NCBI RefSeq assembly: GCF_015668515.1 | Contig: NZ_JADPFO010000001.1 | Location: forward strand, 499,425-563,424 | Source: Paraclostridium tenue | GTDB taxonomy: Bacteria > Bacillota > Clostridia > Peptostreptococcales > Peptostreptococcaceae | DNA: 64,000 nucleotides | Reading direction: 5' to 3' | In this document: one piece after another, positions 1-8,891 of the stretch | Layout: each line of letters opens with the position of its first letter | Position numbering within the stretch: position 1 is the first letter of the stretch | Notes under the pieces: model-generated | The model's input: the letters and a program-made list of their open reading frames with translations, nothing else | Told to the model about the DNA's origin: nothing | The model's database searches: none | Program-made: the position numbers and the translations under genes

Positions 1-266
1 CAGATGCTGAAGTTATAGAGATATTAAATAAGTCTAAAAATAATGATTTATTAAATTTAGTAAACTCATTAAATAGTGATATAAAAGTTAGAATAAATGA
101 AAATAAATACGATATACATATAAAAGGTAAAGTAAGATTAATAGATCCTAGTGTATATATAAATAATAAAGTTTTTTCTTTATCAAATTTGGATTACAAT
201 GTAAATGAGATAAATAATAAAGTTAAAGATATTATAAATAAAGGTGTATATGTAGAAGTTTTATAA
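1..266 (+). CDS. C-terminal part of an unidentified protein (starts before the window)
   Basis: An open frame enters from the left edge and ends at TAA 264-266, giving the last 87 residues of a protein that starts outside the window. The visible part is hydrophilic, rich in Asn, Lys and Ile, with no membrane segment and no motif that I recognise (for example IHIKGKVRLIDPS in the middle and a C-terminus ending GVYVEVL). It is followed by about 95 untranslated bases and then a strong hairpin at 362-417. I assign no function. Confidence 0.6.
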   Translation, partial: DAEVIEILNKSKNNDLLNLVNSLNSDIKVRINENKYDIHIKGKVRLIDPSVYINNKVFSLSNLDYNVNEINNKVKDIINKGVYVEVL

Positions 267-361
267 TGAAAGAAATTAAATATGTTTAATTAGTAAAAAA
301 TAATAATATTATGTAAACTTTTGGATGAAATTTACTGATATAAAAAATATGCAAAATATTA

Positions 362-417
362 ATCACTTAGTATTTCTATTATAAGTTATAATAGAATATT
401 AAGTGATATTTCTTTTA
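362..417 (+). terminator. Rho-independent terminator after the first gene
   Basis: A long AT-rich hairpin pairs ATCACTTA (362-369) with TAAGTGAT (400-407), and most inner bases of the arms also pair. It is followed by a T-rich tract (409-417). It closes the transcription unit that enters from the left and isolates the SDR gene at 480. Confidence 0.75.
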
Positions 418-479
418 TTATGTCAAATATTAATATATAATAGTGATTACTAAAATTTTCTTAAGAAAGGAAGAGATAA

Positions 480-1220
480 ATGAATAAAAAAACAGCATTA
501 ATTACAGGAGCATCTAGAGGAATAGGTAAAGCTATTGCAACTTTATTTGCTGAGAATGGATATAATGTTTTAATAAATTACAATAATTCAGAAAAAGAAG
601 CTCTAGATTTATATAACGAGTTAAAAAGCAGAGGATTTGCAGTTGATACATATAAAGCAGATGTTTCGAAAAAAGAAGAAGTTAATCTTATGGTAAATTA
701 CTGTATAGGACAGTTTGAAGGAATAGATGTTTTGGTTAATAATGCAGGAATAAGTAAAACTAATTTGTTTACAGATATAAGTTATGAAGAATGGGATGAG
801 GTTATAAGTACAAATTTAAATAGTGTATTTTATACAACTAAAAAGGCATTACAATATATGATTCCTCAGATGAGTGGGAAAATAATAAATATATCATCTA
901 TATGGGGAATGGTTGGAGGTTCTTATGAAGTACACTATTCAACTAGCAAAGCAGCAATTATAGGAATGTCAAAAGCACTTGCTAAGGAACTTGGTCCTTC
1001 AAATATTCAGGTAAATTGTATAGCTCCAGGGGTTATACAAACTGATATGTTAGATAATATTGAAGATGATGCACTTGAAGCTTTAAGACAAGAAACACCT
1101 CTTATGAGACTTGGAACAGTAGAAGATATAGCAAATTGTGCTTTGTTTTTAGCAAGTGATAAATCTAATTTTATAACAGGGCAGGTTATAAGCCCTAATG
1201 GTGGATTTGTTATAGTATAA
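480..1220 (+). CDS. Short-chain dehydrogenase/reductase, FabG-like
   Basis: A 246-aa classical SDR, probably a cytosolic NAD(P)H-dependent oxidoreductase. The Rossmann cofactor motif TGASRGIG lies at residues 9-16, NNAG at 87-90, an Asn at 112, the catalytic Ser near 139-140 and YxxxK at 153-157, so the full catalytic set is present. Length and motif spacing match 3-oxoacyl-ACP reductase (FabG). No other fatty-acid synthesis gene is nearby, so a role in lipid synthesis is not shown and another ketone substrate is possible. ATG 480 follows the ribosome binding site GGAAGAG. The gene is 19 bases upstream of the YczE-like gene with no terminator between, so the two are probably co-transcribed. 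Confidence 0.85.
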   Translation: MNKKTALITGASRGIGKAIATLFAENGYNVLINYNNSEKEALDLYNELKSRGFAVDTYKADVSKKEEVNLMVNYCIGQFEGIDVLVNNAGISKTNLFTDISYEEWDEVISTNLNSVFYTTKKALQYMIPQMSGKIINISSIWGMVGGSYEVHYSTSKAAIIGMSKALAKELGPSNIQVNCIAPGVIQTDMLDNIEDDALEALRQETPLMRLGTVEDIANCALFLASDKSNFITGQVISPNGGFVIV

Positions 1221-1239
1221 ATTTTGGGAGAATATTAAA

Positions 1240-1944
1240 ATGGAATATAGTTTTAAAAGACTTATTCGTCTAATTATAGGCTTATTTGTTTGTTCAGTAG
1301 GAATAGTTTTAACCATACATTCAAATTTAGGATTATCTCCTTGGGATGCATTTTATCAAGGTTTATCAAAAAACTTAGGTATAACAATGGGGCAAGCTAG
1401 TATATCAGTAGGAATGATAATTATTATTGTGAATATAATATTAGGCGAGAATTTTGGAGTAGGGACTATATTAAATATGATACTTATAGGTGTATTTATG
1501 GATATACTTATGTTAAATAAAATAGTGCCAATATCTAAAAATATAATAACTGGAATCATAATGATATTTATAGGAATGTTTATAATAGGTGTAGGTTGTG
1601 TTATGTATATAGGTGCAGGTTATGGAAGTGGACCAAGAGATGGAATGATGATAGCACTTCAAAAAATAACTAATAGACCTGTAAAACTGATAAAAACTAT
1701 TATAGAGATGTTTGCATTAATATTTGGATATTTACTTGGAGGAAGTATCGGTATAGGAACTGTGATAACTACAATATGCTTTGGATTAGTTTTACAATAT
1801 TCTTTTGATATTTGTAGATTTGAAACAACTAAAGTTAAGCATAGATACATAATTGACGATATTAAATACATAAAATCTAAATTACTAAATAGATCACATG
1901 AAACATGTATTACTAAAAATTTAGAAGAAAATATAGATGATTAA
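1240..1944 (+). CDS. YczE/YitT-type integral membrane protein
   Basis: A 234-aa protein with about five or six hydrophobic helices and a short basic C-terminal tail. The segment LGLSPWDAFYQGLSK near residue 30 and the glycine-rich GAGYGSGPRDGMM near 125-140 are the hallmarks of the YczE/YyaS family. Members of this family are uncharacterised membrane proteins; B. subtilis yczE lies beside sfp and has been linked to lipopeptide synthesis. The start has the site GGGAG 8 bases upstream. It follows the SDR gene closely and ends in a clean terminator, so the two form a small operon. The function is unknown. Confidence 0.8.
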   Translation: MEYSFKRLIRLIIGLFVCSVGIVLTIHSNLGLSPWDAFYQGLSKNLGITMGQASISVGMIIIIVNIILGENFGVGTILNMILIGVFMDILMLNKIVPISKNIITGIIMIFIGMFIIGVGCVMYIGAGYGSGPRDGMMIALQKITNRPVKLIKTIIEMFALIFGYLLGGSIGIGTVITTICFGLVLQYSFDICRFETTKVKHRYIIDDIKYIKSKLLNRSHETCITKNLEENIDD

Positions 1945-1969
1945 AAGAAAGCTTATGCTTTCTTTTTTT
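1944..1969 (+). terminator. Intrinsic terminator of the SDR-yczE unit
   Basis: The stem AAAGAAAGC (1944-1952) pairs with GCTTTCTTT (1957-1965) around the loop TTAT and is followed directly by more T residues. The stem begins at the last base of the yczE-like stop codon. Confidence 0.9.
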
Positions 1970-2063
1970 ATTTATATATAAAAATGTAGAAATAGATAAC
2001 ACAATTGCGAAAATTGATACATATAGTATAAAAAGAAAGGAAATTATATAAGGAGGATTTAAA

Positions 2064-2390
2064 TTGAAAGTTTGTATACCAATAAAAGATGAAATACAAT
2101 TTCAACTATACAATGATATAAATAATACTCCAAATATAATTATATTCGATACAGGGACTAGAGATTATTTTATTAAAGATACATCAAAAATGACTTTAGG
2201 AAATATAATTCAATATTTAATTGATAATAATATAAATAGAATAATATCTAGTGTAAGTAATATTAATCATAATAAATATATATCCTGTAAAGATATAATA
2301 ATATACAAACCAGATAAAAGTGTAGATGCTTTTTCTAATATAGATTTATTTATGTCAAATAGATTAAAAGTAGATAAAAAAGATCACTGA
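2064..2390 (+). CDS. Small conserved-looking protein, weakly NifX/dinitrogenase-cofactor-like
   Basis: A 108-aa protein that starts at TTG 2064 behind a perfect AGGAGG (2051-2056), which fixes the start. It opens with MKVCIPIKDE, has IIIFDTGTRDYFI in the middle and a later beta-alpha segment ending in KDIIIYK. This order resembles the small dinitrogenase iron-molybdenum cofactor (NifX/NifB C-terminal) fold, which is common as stand-alone proteins in anaerobes. The usual glycine-rich second half is poorly conserved, so the assignment is tentative. It is monocistronic, between two terminators. Confidence 0.6.
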   Translation: MKVCIPIKDEIQFQLYNDINNTPNIIIFDTGTRDYFIKDTSKMTLGNIIQYLIDNNINRIISSVSNINHNKYISCKDIIIYKPDKSVDAFSNIDLFMSNRLKVDKKDH

Positions 2391-2425
2391 CATTTTAAAT
2401 AAAAAGCTGGAAGCTTTAAATATAT

Positions 2426-2450
2426 AAATGGGATTTAATAATCCCATTTT
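2426..2450 (+). terminator. Intrinsic terminator
   Basis: The stem AAATGGGATT (2426-2435) pairs with AATCCCATTT (2440-2449) around a 4-base loop. The T tract is short, so termination may be incomplete. Confidence 0.7.
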
Positions 2451-2555
2451 ACATAAAATATAAATAAAAACTTAAAAAATGAGAAGAATATATATCATAA
2501 ATAATAATTTATAGTGATATATGTAAATTAAATTATAAAAAATGATAAAAAGTGG

Positions 2556-2583
2556 TAGAAAAATGTCGAAAATAGTGTATAAT
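2556..2583 (+). promoter_or_regulatory. Probable sigma-A promoter of the first nupC
   Basis: A perfect -10 hexamer TATAAT (2578-2583) lies 16 bases after TAGAAA (2556-2561), which matches TTGACA at four of six positions. The start codon of nupC is 39 bases downstream of the -10. Confidence 0.5.
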
Positions 2584-2621
2584 ATATATAATAAATAAAA
2601 CTAAAGAAAAAGGAGAAATCT

Positions 2622-3818
2622 ATGTCAATAATATTCAATATTTTAGGAATCATAGTATTATTAGGTGGGCTTTACCTAGTATCTACTGACAAATCGTCGG
2701 TAAATAAGAAACTTATAGGAAAGGCTTTGCTAATACAATTTGTACTTGCATTTTTCCTGGTTAAGTTTCCTTTAGGAAGAAACATTGTAATGGTAGTTTC
2801 TGATTTTGTAACTAATGTATTAAATTATGGAGTAGAAGGTTTAACTTTTGTATTTGGACCATTAGCTAATACTAGTAATGGAATGATATTTGCTATATCA
2901 GTACTTGGAAACATAGTATTTATAGCAGCATTAGTATCAGCACTTTATTATTTAGGAGTTATAAACTTTGTAGTTAAAATAATAGGTGGAGCAATACAAA
3001 AAGTTTTAGGAACTAGTAATGTAGAAAGTTTTGTTGCTGTTGCAAACATGTTCTTAGGGCAAACAGAATCTCCAATACTTGTAAGTAAGTATTTACATGT
3101 AATGACTACAAGTGAACTTATGCTAGTTTTAATATCTGGTATGGGAAGTATGTCAGCTACAGTTTTAATGGGATATGTAGGAATGGGTATACCTATGGAA
3201 TACTTACTTATAGCAGGGGCATTAGTTCCATTAAGTAGTATAATGGTTTCTAAGTTATTAATACCTGAGACTCAACAAGAAGAGGTTGTTGAGAATGTTG
3301 TTATGGATAGAAAGGGTGCTCACACAAATATAATGTCAGCTATATCAGAGGGTGCTACTAATGGTATGCAAATGGCGTTTGGAATAGGAGCAGCATTAAT
3401 TGCTATAACAGGATTAGTTGCATTAGTTAATGGGGCATTAGGAGTAATAGGATTATCATTACAACAAATACTATCTTACGTATTTGCACCACTTGGGTTC
3501 TTAATGGGTCTTGATCCATCAAATGTATTAAAAGCTGGGGAATTATTAGGGACTAAGATAGTTTTAAATGAATTTATTGCCTTTGGTGACTTAGGAACTA
3601 TAATAAAAACTCTTGATCCTAGAAGTGCTTTAGTTATGTCAATTTCTTTAGCTGGATTTGCAAATATATCAAGTATAGGTATATGTATATCAGGTATATC
3701 AGTATTCTGTCCAGAAAGAAGAACGGAAATATCTAACATAGCTTTTAAAGGTATGATAGGTGGATTTTTAGTTAGTACATTATCAGCTATGATAGTAGGA
3801 TTAGTATTATTATTTTAA
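2622..3818 (+). CDS. nupC: Concentrative nucleoside transporter, NupC/CNT family
   Basis: A 398-aa integral membrane protein that imports nucleosides by cation symport. It contains the family signatures [12 protein letters not shown] near residue 147, an EFIAFG segment near 312, and the conserved C-terminal stretch with [12 protein letters not shown] near 350. Hydrophobic helices run through the whole length, as expected for a CNT fold. AGGAG lies upstream of the ATG. It is close in sequence to the second transporter at 16635 but lacks that protein's acidic Asp/Glu-rich insert in the middle loop. It is a single-gene unit with its own promoter and terminator. Substrate preference cannot be read from the sequence. 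Confidence 0.92.
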   Translation: MSIIFNILGIIVLLGGLYLVSTDKSSVNKKLIGKALLIQFVLAFFLVKFPLGRNIVMVVSDFVTNVLNYGVEGLTFVFGPLANTSNGMIFAISVLGNIVFIAALVSALYYLGVINFVVKIIGGAIQKVLGTSNVESFVAVANMFLGQTESPILVSKYLHVMTTSELMLVLISGMGSMSATVLMGYVGMGIPMEYLLIAGALVPLSSIMVSKLLIPETQQEEVVENVVMDRKGAHTNIMSAISEGATNGMQMAFGIGAALIAITGLVALVNGALGVIGLSLQQILSYVFAPLGFLMGLDPSNVLKAGELLGTKIVLNEFIAFGDLGTIIKTLDPRSALVMSISLAGFANISSIGICISGISVFCPERRTEISNIAFKGMIGGFLVSTLSAMIVGLVLLF

Positions 3819-3826
3819 TTTCAATT

Positions 3827-3877
3827 GCAATAAAAAAAGATTTGAGTTATCTCAAGTCTTTTTTTATTGCGATTTTT
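3827..3877 (+). terminator. Strong intrinsic terminator after nupC
   Basis: A near-perfect 20-bp stem (3827-3846 with 3851-3870) contains an A7 run on the left and a T7 run on the right and is followed by GATTTTT. The A/T symmetry means it could also stop transcription from the other strand. Confidence 0.9.
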
Positions 3878-4170
3878 ATATTTTATTTCAGTTTATTTAT
3901 TAAAAAGGATGGGGATTATGAAATTTATGATAATAGTAAGTTGAAGCTGTGTTAGTTTGCCAAGGCTTTTATGTAATGTAGTGTATGTTTAGAAATAAGA
4001 TATAAAGGTACGTATAATATTAAAAGAATAATAATAAGACATCTTAAGCTGCATAAATTAAGCTTAGTAAAATTTGTATAAAAGTTTAAAATGAAATTTA
4101 TGTCGAAATATAGAAAAATATAAGTAAATATGTTAATATTAAAAAACATAACAAAAAAGTATAAAGGGTA
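3878..4170. other. Intergenic stretch without a supported gene
   Basis: About 290 bases between the nupC terminator and the kinase. I see no long reading frame. A ribosome binding site-like GGATGGGGA precedes an 8-codon frame at 3918, which is too short to support. The direct promoter of the kinase is not obvious. The only clear element is the G-rich site AGGGGG at 4171-4176, just past this stretch. Confidence 0.4.
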
Positions 4171-4209
4171 AGGGGGACGATTAAAATAAGTATATCAGAT
4201 CTGATTTTT

Positions 4210-5487
4210 ATGGGTATACCTGAAGCTATAGCTATTTTTTCATCTGCAAGCATAGCTTTAAACAATGTAAAACGTAAAAATTTAATTTATATGATATTAA
4301 CATATTTATTAGTAATATATTTTTTAAAAAATACATTACCATTGGGAATTAGTAGTTTATTTTTATATATTTCTATTGCTATTATACTTCATATATTTTC
4401 AAAGGTTAAAATAGAACGTTGTTTTATTTTAACAGCGATAATATTGGGAATTAAGATATTAACTGAAGTAATGACTGTTACTTTGATAAATTTTATGGGT
4501 ATAAATCTTCAGTCAATATTAGATAATAGTACCCTAAAAAATTTATCATGTTATGTATCATTATTATTTATGTTTATTATAATGAAGTTAGTAAAATATA
4601 GGTATTTTATTAAGAGGTTAGATTTAAGAAATATATCTATAAAAAATAAATATACACAGCAAGTACTTTTTTATATAAGTATATTAATAATGGCTATAAC
4701 AGGAATTTTAATATTATTAATATATAGTCTTAGTGAAATGCACTATAATATTGAAATTCTTATGAGAATATTTGTAGCACTTTCATTTATTTTTATATTA
4801 ATAGCATTAATTATCACTTTAATAAATTATGATAAAAGAAAAGTATTAAATGAATTAGAGAAGAATTTAATGGAAAAAAGTCTCAAACAAATGGAAGATA
4901 GTGTAGATGCATTAAGAGTGCAAAGACATGATTATATGAATCATTTACAAATAATATTAATGCAAATGTCAACTGGAAAGATAGAAGATGCAAAAAGGTA
5001 CATACTTGGGATGGCAGACTATGATAGTGATGTAGATATAGACTTCATTACAGGAAATCACTTTTTAGATGCTATATTAAATACAAAAAAATTAAGAGCT
5101 TCAAGATATGATATAGATTTAACTGCATGTATAGATAGTTTACTAGATGATATAGAGTTATCAGATTCTGAGGTGAGTTCTATACTTTTAAATATAATAG
5201 ATAATGCAATTGATGAACTTAAAACTTATGAAAAAGACTATAAATATGTACATATTGATATATATAAATGTGAATATTACCATAATATATCAATTAAAAA
5301 TAATGGGTCTAAAATAATAGATACAAAAAAAATATTTGAACTTGGATATTCGTCTAAGGATGAAGGTAGAGGCTATGGGTTATATTCTATTAAAAAATTA
5401 CTAGAATCATATAAATGTATGATAGAAGTAGATAGTGATGATTTAGAAACTGAATTTTACATTCAAATACCGATTAATAAAAAATAG
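4210..5487 (+). CDS. Membrane sensor histidine kinase, AgrC/SpoOB-GHKL type, without a partner regulator
   Basis: A protein of at least 425 aa. Residues 1-215 hold about six hydrophobic helices. These are followed by a coiled linker, the phosphoacceptor box RHDYMNHLQ (His about 240) and a GHKL ATPase domain with LNIIDNAIDEL (N box) and GRGYGLYSIKKLL (G box). This layout is that of peptide-sensing AgrC-like kinases. No response regulator, AgrB or AgrD is adjacent, so its partner must be elsewhere. The start is unusual: the only G-rich site (4171-4176) lies 33 bases before ATG 4210. The frame is open upstream through ATT 4180 and ATA 4186, which suggests a non-AUG start about 8-10 codons earlier. 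A terminator follows. Confidence 0.85.
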   Translation: MGIPEAIAIFSSASIALNNVKRKNLIYMILTYLLVIYFLKNTLPLGISSLFLYISIAIILHIFSKVKIERCFILTAIILGIKILTEVMTVTLINFMGINLQSILDNSTLKNLSCYVSLLFMFIIMKLVKYRYFIKRLDLRNISIKNKYTQQVLFYISILIMAITGILILLIYSLSEMHYNIEILMRIFVALSFIFILIALIITLINYDKRKVLNELEKNLMEKSLKQMEDSVDALRVQRHDYMNHLQIILMQMSTGKIEDAKRYILGMADYDSDVDIDFITGNHFLDAILNTKKLRASRYDIDLTACIDSLLDDIELSDSEVSSILLNIIDNAIDELKTYEKDYKYVHIDIYKCEYYHNISIKNNGSKIIDTKKIFELGYSSKDEGRGYGLYSIKKLLESYKCMIEVDSDDLETEFYIQIPINKK

Positions 5488-5501
5488 TTTAGTATATAAA
5501 G

Positions 5502-5543
5502 AAAGACTATATTTTAGGATATCTAAAATATAGTCTTTAATTT
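5502..5543 (+). terminator. Intrinsic terminator after the AgrC-like kinase
   Basis: A perfect 16-bp stem (5502-5517 with 5523-5538) around GATAT is followed by AATTT. It lies between the kinase stop and the convergent small gene at 5552-5653, and could serve both strands. Confidence 0.8.
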
Positions 5544-5551
5544 ATTAAAAA

Positions 5552-5653
5552 TTAATAATTAGAATCATCTGCCTCATATTGTAAAATTAAATTTTCGTTT
5601 ATTATAGCATAAGTATAAAATAGTAAAAGTAGAAATAAAAAAATATATATCAT
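5552..5653 (-). CDS. 33-aa hydrophobic small protein with strong ribosome binding site
   Basis: On the minus strand, ATG (5653-5651) is preceded 5 bases upstream by AAGGGGGG, one of the best ribosome binding sites in the region. The frame encodes 33 residues: an N-terminal run MIYIFLFLLLLFYTYAII that forms one membrane helix, then a polar acidic tail ending EADDSNY, and stop TAA. It is convergent with the AgrC-like kinase and shares its terminator region. A possible -10 TATAAT lies upstream on the same strand. I do not recognise a family; a small membrane regulator or toxin-like peptide is possible, but this is inference. Confidence 0.5.
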   Translation of the reverse strand: MIYIFLFLLLLFYTYAIINENLILQYEADDSNY

Positions 5654-5910
5654 AATAACCCCCCTTAAACTAAATCCAATTAATACTATATTATACTAAT
5701 CATTACTATATCCTTTAAAATTTAATAATTGAATTTAAATTATTATGATATCTAGAGAACTATCTTTAATATTTATTAATTTATCTGAGATTTTTCTATA
5801 AAAATTCACATCAAATATGATTATAAGTATAGTTATAACTTTTTTTTATTTTGTTTAAAAACATTGATTGAAAGGATGAATTTATAATTAGTTATAAAAA
5901 TGATTAAAAT

Positions 5911-6714
5911 TTATTTAGACACTATAAAATGAGTATGTTCTGTAGCGTCTTTATATTCTTTCATTTCACATGTGTTTATACAAATTTGAATTAGATTTTC
6001 ATAAGCTTTTTTTTCATATTCAGACATTCTTGTAATATCATAATGAATACCTGAGGCAAAACTTTCTGCTCCAAAGTATGTTACTATATTTAATCCAACG
6101 CTTTTTATTTCATTAATAGAATCAGATGGTATGGATAAATAGGTTTCAGTAAAGGATTCTTCGTTACTCCAAGATTGTGATGAAAATAATCTTTCTATAT
6201 TAATTATATTTTCAAATTCTAAACTACATTCATGAATTGCAGCTTTAAGAATTCCCAATCCATTTAAGTAGGATATCATACAAAGTCCATCTTGTTTTAA
6301 AATACGTTTAATATCATTAAGTATACTCAATCTAAAATTTTTATTTTGTATATGATACATTGGTCCCATTAATAAAACTATGTCAAAACTATTATCCTTA
6401 AATTGACTTAAGTCACTACAATCTCCACATATGTAATTGTCTGCTTTTAGGTTATTATTTTCAATTTTAGATTTAGCTAAATTAAGTTCTTTTTCTGATA
6501 TATCATACAAAGTTACATTATACCCTTTTTGTAATAATTCTATAGAATATCTGCCAGGTCCACAGCCTATATCAAGTACTTTACCTGATTTTCTAAAGTA
6601 CTTATCCATCATAGCAAGTGTTGTTTTAAATTCAATTATACTATATGGATTAGACAATCTATTGAATTCTCTTGTGGCATTTTCATTATAGTAATCTCTA
6701 ACTATATTACTCAT
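5911..6714 (-). CDS. Class I SAM-dependent methyltransferase
   Basis: A 267-aa soluble protein. The SAM-binding motif I, VLDIGCGPGRYS, begins at residue 46; the acidic motif II region (LYDISEKEL) and motif III/IV region (FDIVLLMGPMYHI near 112) follow in the expected order. Transfers a methyl group from SAM; the acceptor is not evident. The C-terminal half, with many aromatic and acidic residues, is like the UbiE/small-molecule subgroup. AAGGGGG stands 6 bases before ATG. It is monocistronic and divergent from the acetyltransferase at 6939; the 224-base divergent region holds both promoters but no clear operator. Confidence 0.85.
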   Translation of the reverse strand: MSNIVRDYYNENATREFNRLSNPYSIIEFKTTLAMMDKYFRKSGKVLDIGCGPGRYSIELLQKGYNVTLYDISEKELNLAKSKIENNNLKADNYICGDCSDLSQFKDNSFDIVLLMGPMYHIQNKNFRLSILNDIKRILKQDGLCMISYLNGLGILKAAIHECSLEFENIINIERLFSSQSWSNEESFTETYLSIPSDSINEIKSVGLNIVTYFGAESFASGIHYDITRMSEYEKKAYENLIQICINTCEMKEYKDATEHTHFIVSK

Positions 6715-6938
6715 TTTATACCCCCTTATGTAATTAATAATATTAAAAAGTTTATGATAATTATAGCTAAGTTTGAGTAAAAATATAACTTAAATATATT
6801 TAAATTATGAAAAAATTTATATTATACATTGTTCTATAATTAGTTTAAATAATCATAAAAATAAAAAAGATAAAAGTAAAAATTATTCTTGTGATTTTTT
6901 TATTAGGAATATTAAAAAAAATAAAAAAGGAGTAGATT

Positions 6939-7376
6939 ATGATTAAATTTTCTGATTCTAAGGATATTGATGTAAATAAGATTAAAAATTTTTATTGCAG
7001 ATATGCAACTTGGAAAGTAAATGATAATAAAAAAGACTGGGAAAAAATTTTAGAAAAATCATCTTGTATAATAACTGCTTGGGATGAAGACAAATTAGTA
7101 GGAATGGCTAGAAGTTTAAGTGATGAAGTTAGATGGGCAACTATTATTGATGTATTAGTACATCCAAGTTACAGAAAACAATCTATAGGAAGAAATATTA
7201 TAGATAAATTATTAAATCATAGTACTATGAATGTCAGAACAGTGTATTTAGCTACTCCTGATAAAGAAAATTTTTATAAAAATATGGGATTTAAAACAGT
7301 TAATGAGCATTGCTCCTATATGATTAAGTTAAATTTAGATAATGAAGAACGTTATTTTTTACCTAAAGAAAAATGA
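6939..7376 (+). CDS. GNAT family N-acetyltransferase
   Basis: A 145-aa protein with the GNAT acetyl-CoA-binding signature VHPSYRKQSIGRNII in motif A, preceded by the central strand segment ATIIDVLV and followed by a C-terminal YLATPDKENFYKNMGF segment typical of motif B (the loop and the tyrosine general acid). Transfers an acetyl group from acetyl-CoA to an unknown amine. A good AAAGGAG precedes ATG. It stands before the ClC gene with 60 bases between them and no terminator, so the two may be co-transcribed, though no functional link is evident. Confidence 0.85.
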   Translation: MIKFSDSKDIDVNKIKNFYCRYATWKVNDNKKDWEKILEKSSCIITAWDEDKLVGMARSLSDEVRWATIIDVLVHPSYRKQSIGRNIIDKLLNHSTMNVRTVYLATPDKENFYKNMGFKTVNEHCSYMIKLNLDNEERYFLPKEK

Positions 7377-7436
7377 TTTTAATTTTATAAGTTAATTAAT
7401 TATTTAATTGGGGTAATAGTATTGTGAGGTGATAAA

Positions 7437-8771
7437 ATGAATAAATTAACGAACAATATTATAAACAATGAAGATAATGGCTTAGAATGTTCCAATATAA
7501 AGCTTGTTTTAAAAAGTATTTTGGTCGGGGCAGCTGCTGGGTTTATAGTTTCCTTGTATAGATTATGTTCAAATTATGCAAGTCAAATTAGCTTAAGTGC
7601 ATACAATTTCATGACAAATCATTATATATACATAATTTTAGGAATATTAGTATTTGCTACAATTGGATATATAGTAGGATATTCGCTTGAGAAAAATCCT
7701 ATGATATCAGGAAGTGGTATTCCACAAATTGAAGGATATTTAAAGGGAAAATTAAATATATTACATTCTTTTAAAATTTTATTAAGTAAATTTGTAAATG
7801 GGGTTTTAGCTATGGGTGCTGGATTATCTCTTGGTATAGAAGGACCTTCAATTCAACTTGGAGCTAGCTTTGCACATGGTTTTTCAGAAAAATTAAGAAT
7901 ATCAAAAAAAGAACAAATTTATTTATATTCAAGTGGAGCAGGAGCTGGGCTTGCTGCTGCATTTAATGCTCCATTTGCTGGAGTTATGTTTGTTTTAGAA
8001 GAAGTACATAAAAGTTTTTCTCCGATGCTATTTTTAACTGCAGTTTTTTCTTGTGTAACTTCTGATTTAGTTACATGGATATTTTTCGGACAGAAATATA
8101 CTTTAAGTGTAAAAAAGCTATTAAACATGCCACCTAAGTATTATGTAGTTTTAATATTACTTGGAATAATAATTGGATTATGTGGCGTTATATATAATAA
8201 AGGTTTACTTAAAACTATAGATATTTATGGAAAGTTAAAAATTAGCTCAAGATATAAAATGATTATACCTTTTATGTTTGCTATTATATTTGGTATGTTT
8301 TTACCACAAGTTTTAGGTGGTGGAGATAAACTTATAAATAATATTCTTGGAAGTGGAATTGCTATTAAGCTAGCTATTATACTATTAATAGGAAAGTACA
8401 TATTTTCACTTATAAGTTTTGCACCAGGAACTCCTGGAGGAATATTATTCCCTATTTTAACTTTGGGTGGTTTAGTTGGATTAATTTGTGCTAAGATTTC
8501 AATATTTATGATTGGAGTAGATCCATCACTTATAAATAATTTTGTTCTTTTATCTATGGCTGGCATGTTTTCAGCAGTCGTAAGAGCTCCTATTACTGGA
8601 TTTATATTAGTTTGTGAGATGAGCGGATCAATTTCACAGTTAGGACCAGTTATAGTTGTTTGTGCAGTTTCATATATGGTGGCTAATTTACTTAATTGTC
8701 CTCCTATTTATGATTCCTTATTAGAAAATAAGATAAAAGTAAAGAAAAATTTAGAAATGAGTAATAATTAA
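7437..8771 (+). CDS. ClC-type chloride/proton antiporter
   Basis: A 444-aa integral membrane protein. The three anion-pathway signatures are present: GSGIP at residues 92-96, GIEGP at 133-137 (external gating Glu135) and GTPGGILFP near 330. The LEEV motif at 187-190 keeps the internal proton Glu that separates H+/Cl- exchangers from passive channels, and a late Tyr in CPPIYDSLL matches the central-site tyrosine. By family knowledge this indicates a 2 Cl-/1 H+ exchanger used in acid resistance or pH and ion balance. No C-terminal CBS domains are present. GAGGTG precedes the ATG; a terminator follows. Confidence 0.92.
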   Translation: MNKLTNNIINNEDNGLECSNIKLVLKSILVGAAAGFIVSLYRLCSNYASQISLSAYNFMTNHYIYIILGILVFATIGYIVGYSLEKNPMISGSGIPQIEGYLKGKLNILHSFKILLSKFVNGVLAMGAGLSLGIEGPSIQLGASFAHGFSEKLRISKKEQIYLYSSGAGAGLAAAFNAPFAGVMFVLEEVHKSFSPMLFLTAVFSCVTSDLVTWIFFGQKYTLSVKKLLNMPPKYYVVLILLGIIIGLCGVIYNKGLLKTIDIYGKLKISSRYKMIIPFMFAIIFGMFLPQVLGGGDKLINNILGSGIAIKLAIILLIGKYIFSLISFAPGTPGGILFPILTLGGLVGLICAKISIFMIGVDPSLINNFVLLSMAGMFSAVVRAPITGFILVCEMSGSISQLGPVIVVCAVSYMVANLLNCPPIYDSLLENKIKVKKNLEMSNN

Positions 8772-8785
8772 TTATACATATTATT

Positions 8786-8820
8786 AAAAAAGAGAGAGTA
8801 GATAAGCTCTCTCTTTTTTT
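8786..8820 (+). terminator. Intrinsic terminator after clc
   Basis: GAGAGAG (8792-8798) pairs with CTCTCTC (8807-8813), extended by an A-run and T-run, with T7 at the 3' side. Confidence 0.92.
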
Positions 8821-8891
8821 ATGATATATTAACAATCAGATAAAAAATACAGATTATAATTTAAAATAAAATATTATAGTAGGTGTTTATA

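Noticed and set aside
3918..3944. Short frame MKFMIIVS behind a G-rich site before the AgrC-like kinase, considered as an AgrD-like or leader peptide.
   Set aside because: Only eight codons, no processing motif and no AgrB nearby; not supportable.
8225..8566. 113-codon minus-strand frame inside the ClC gene.
   Set aside because: It is antisense to conserved ClC helices and its hydrophobic look comes from the complementary codons.
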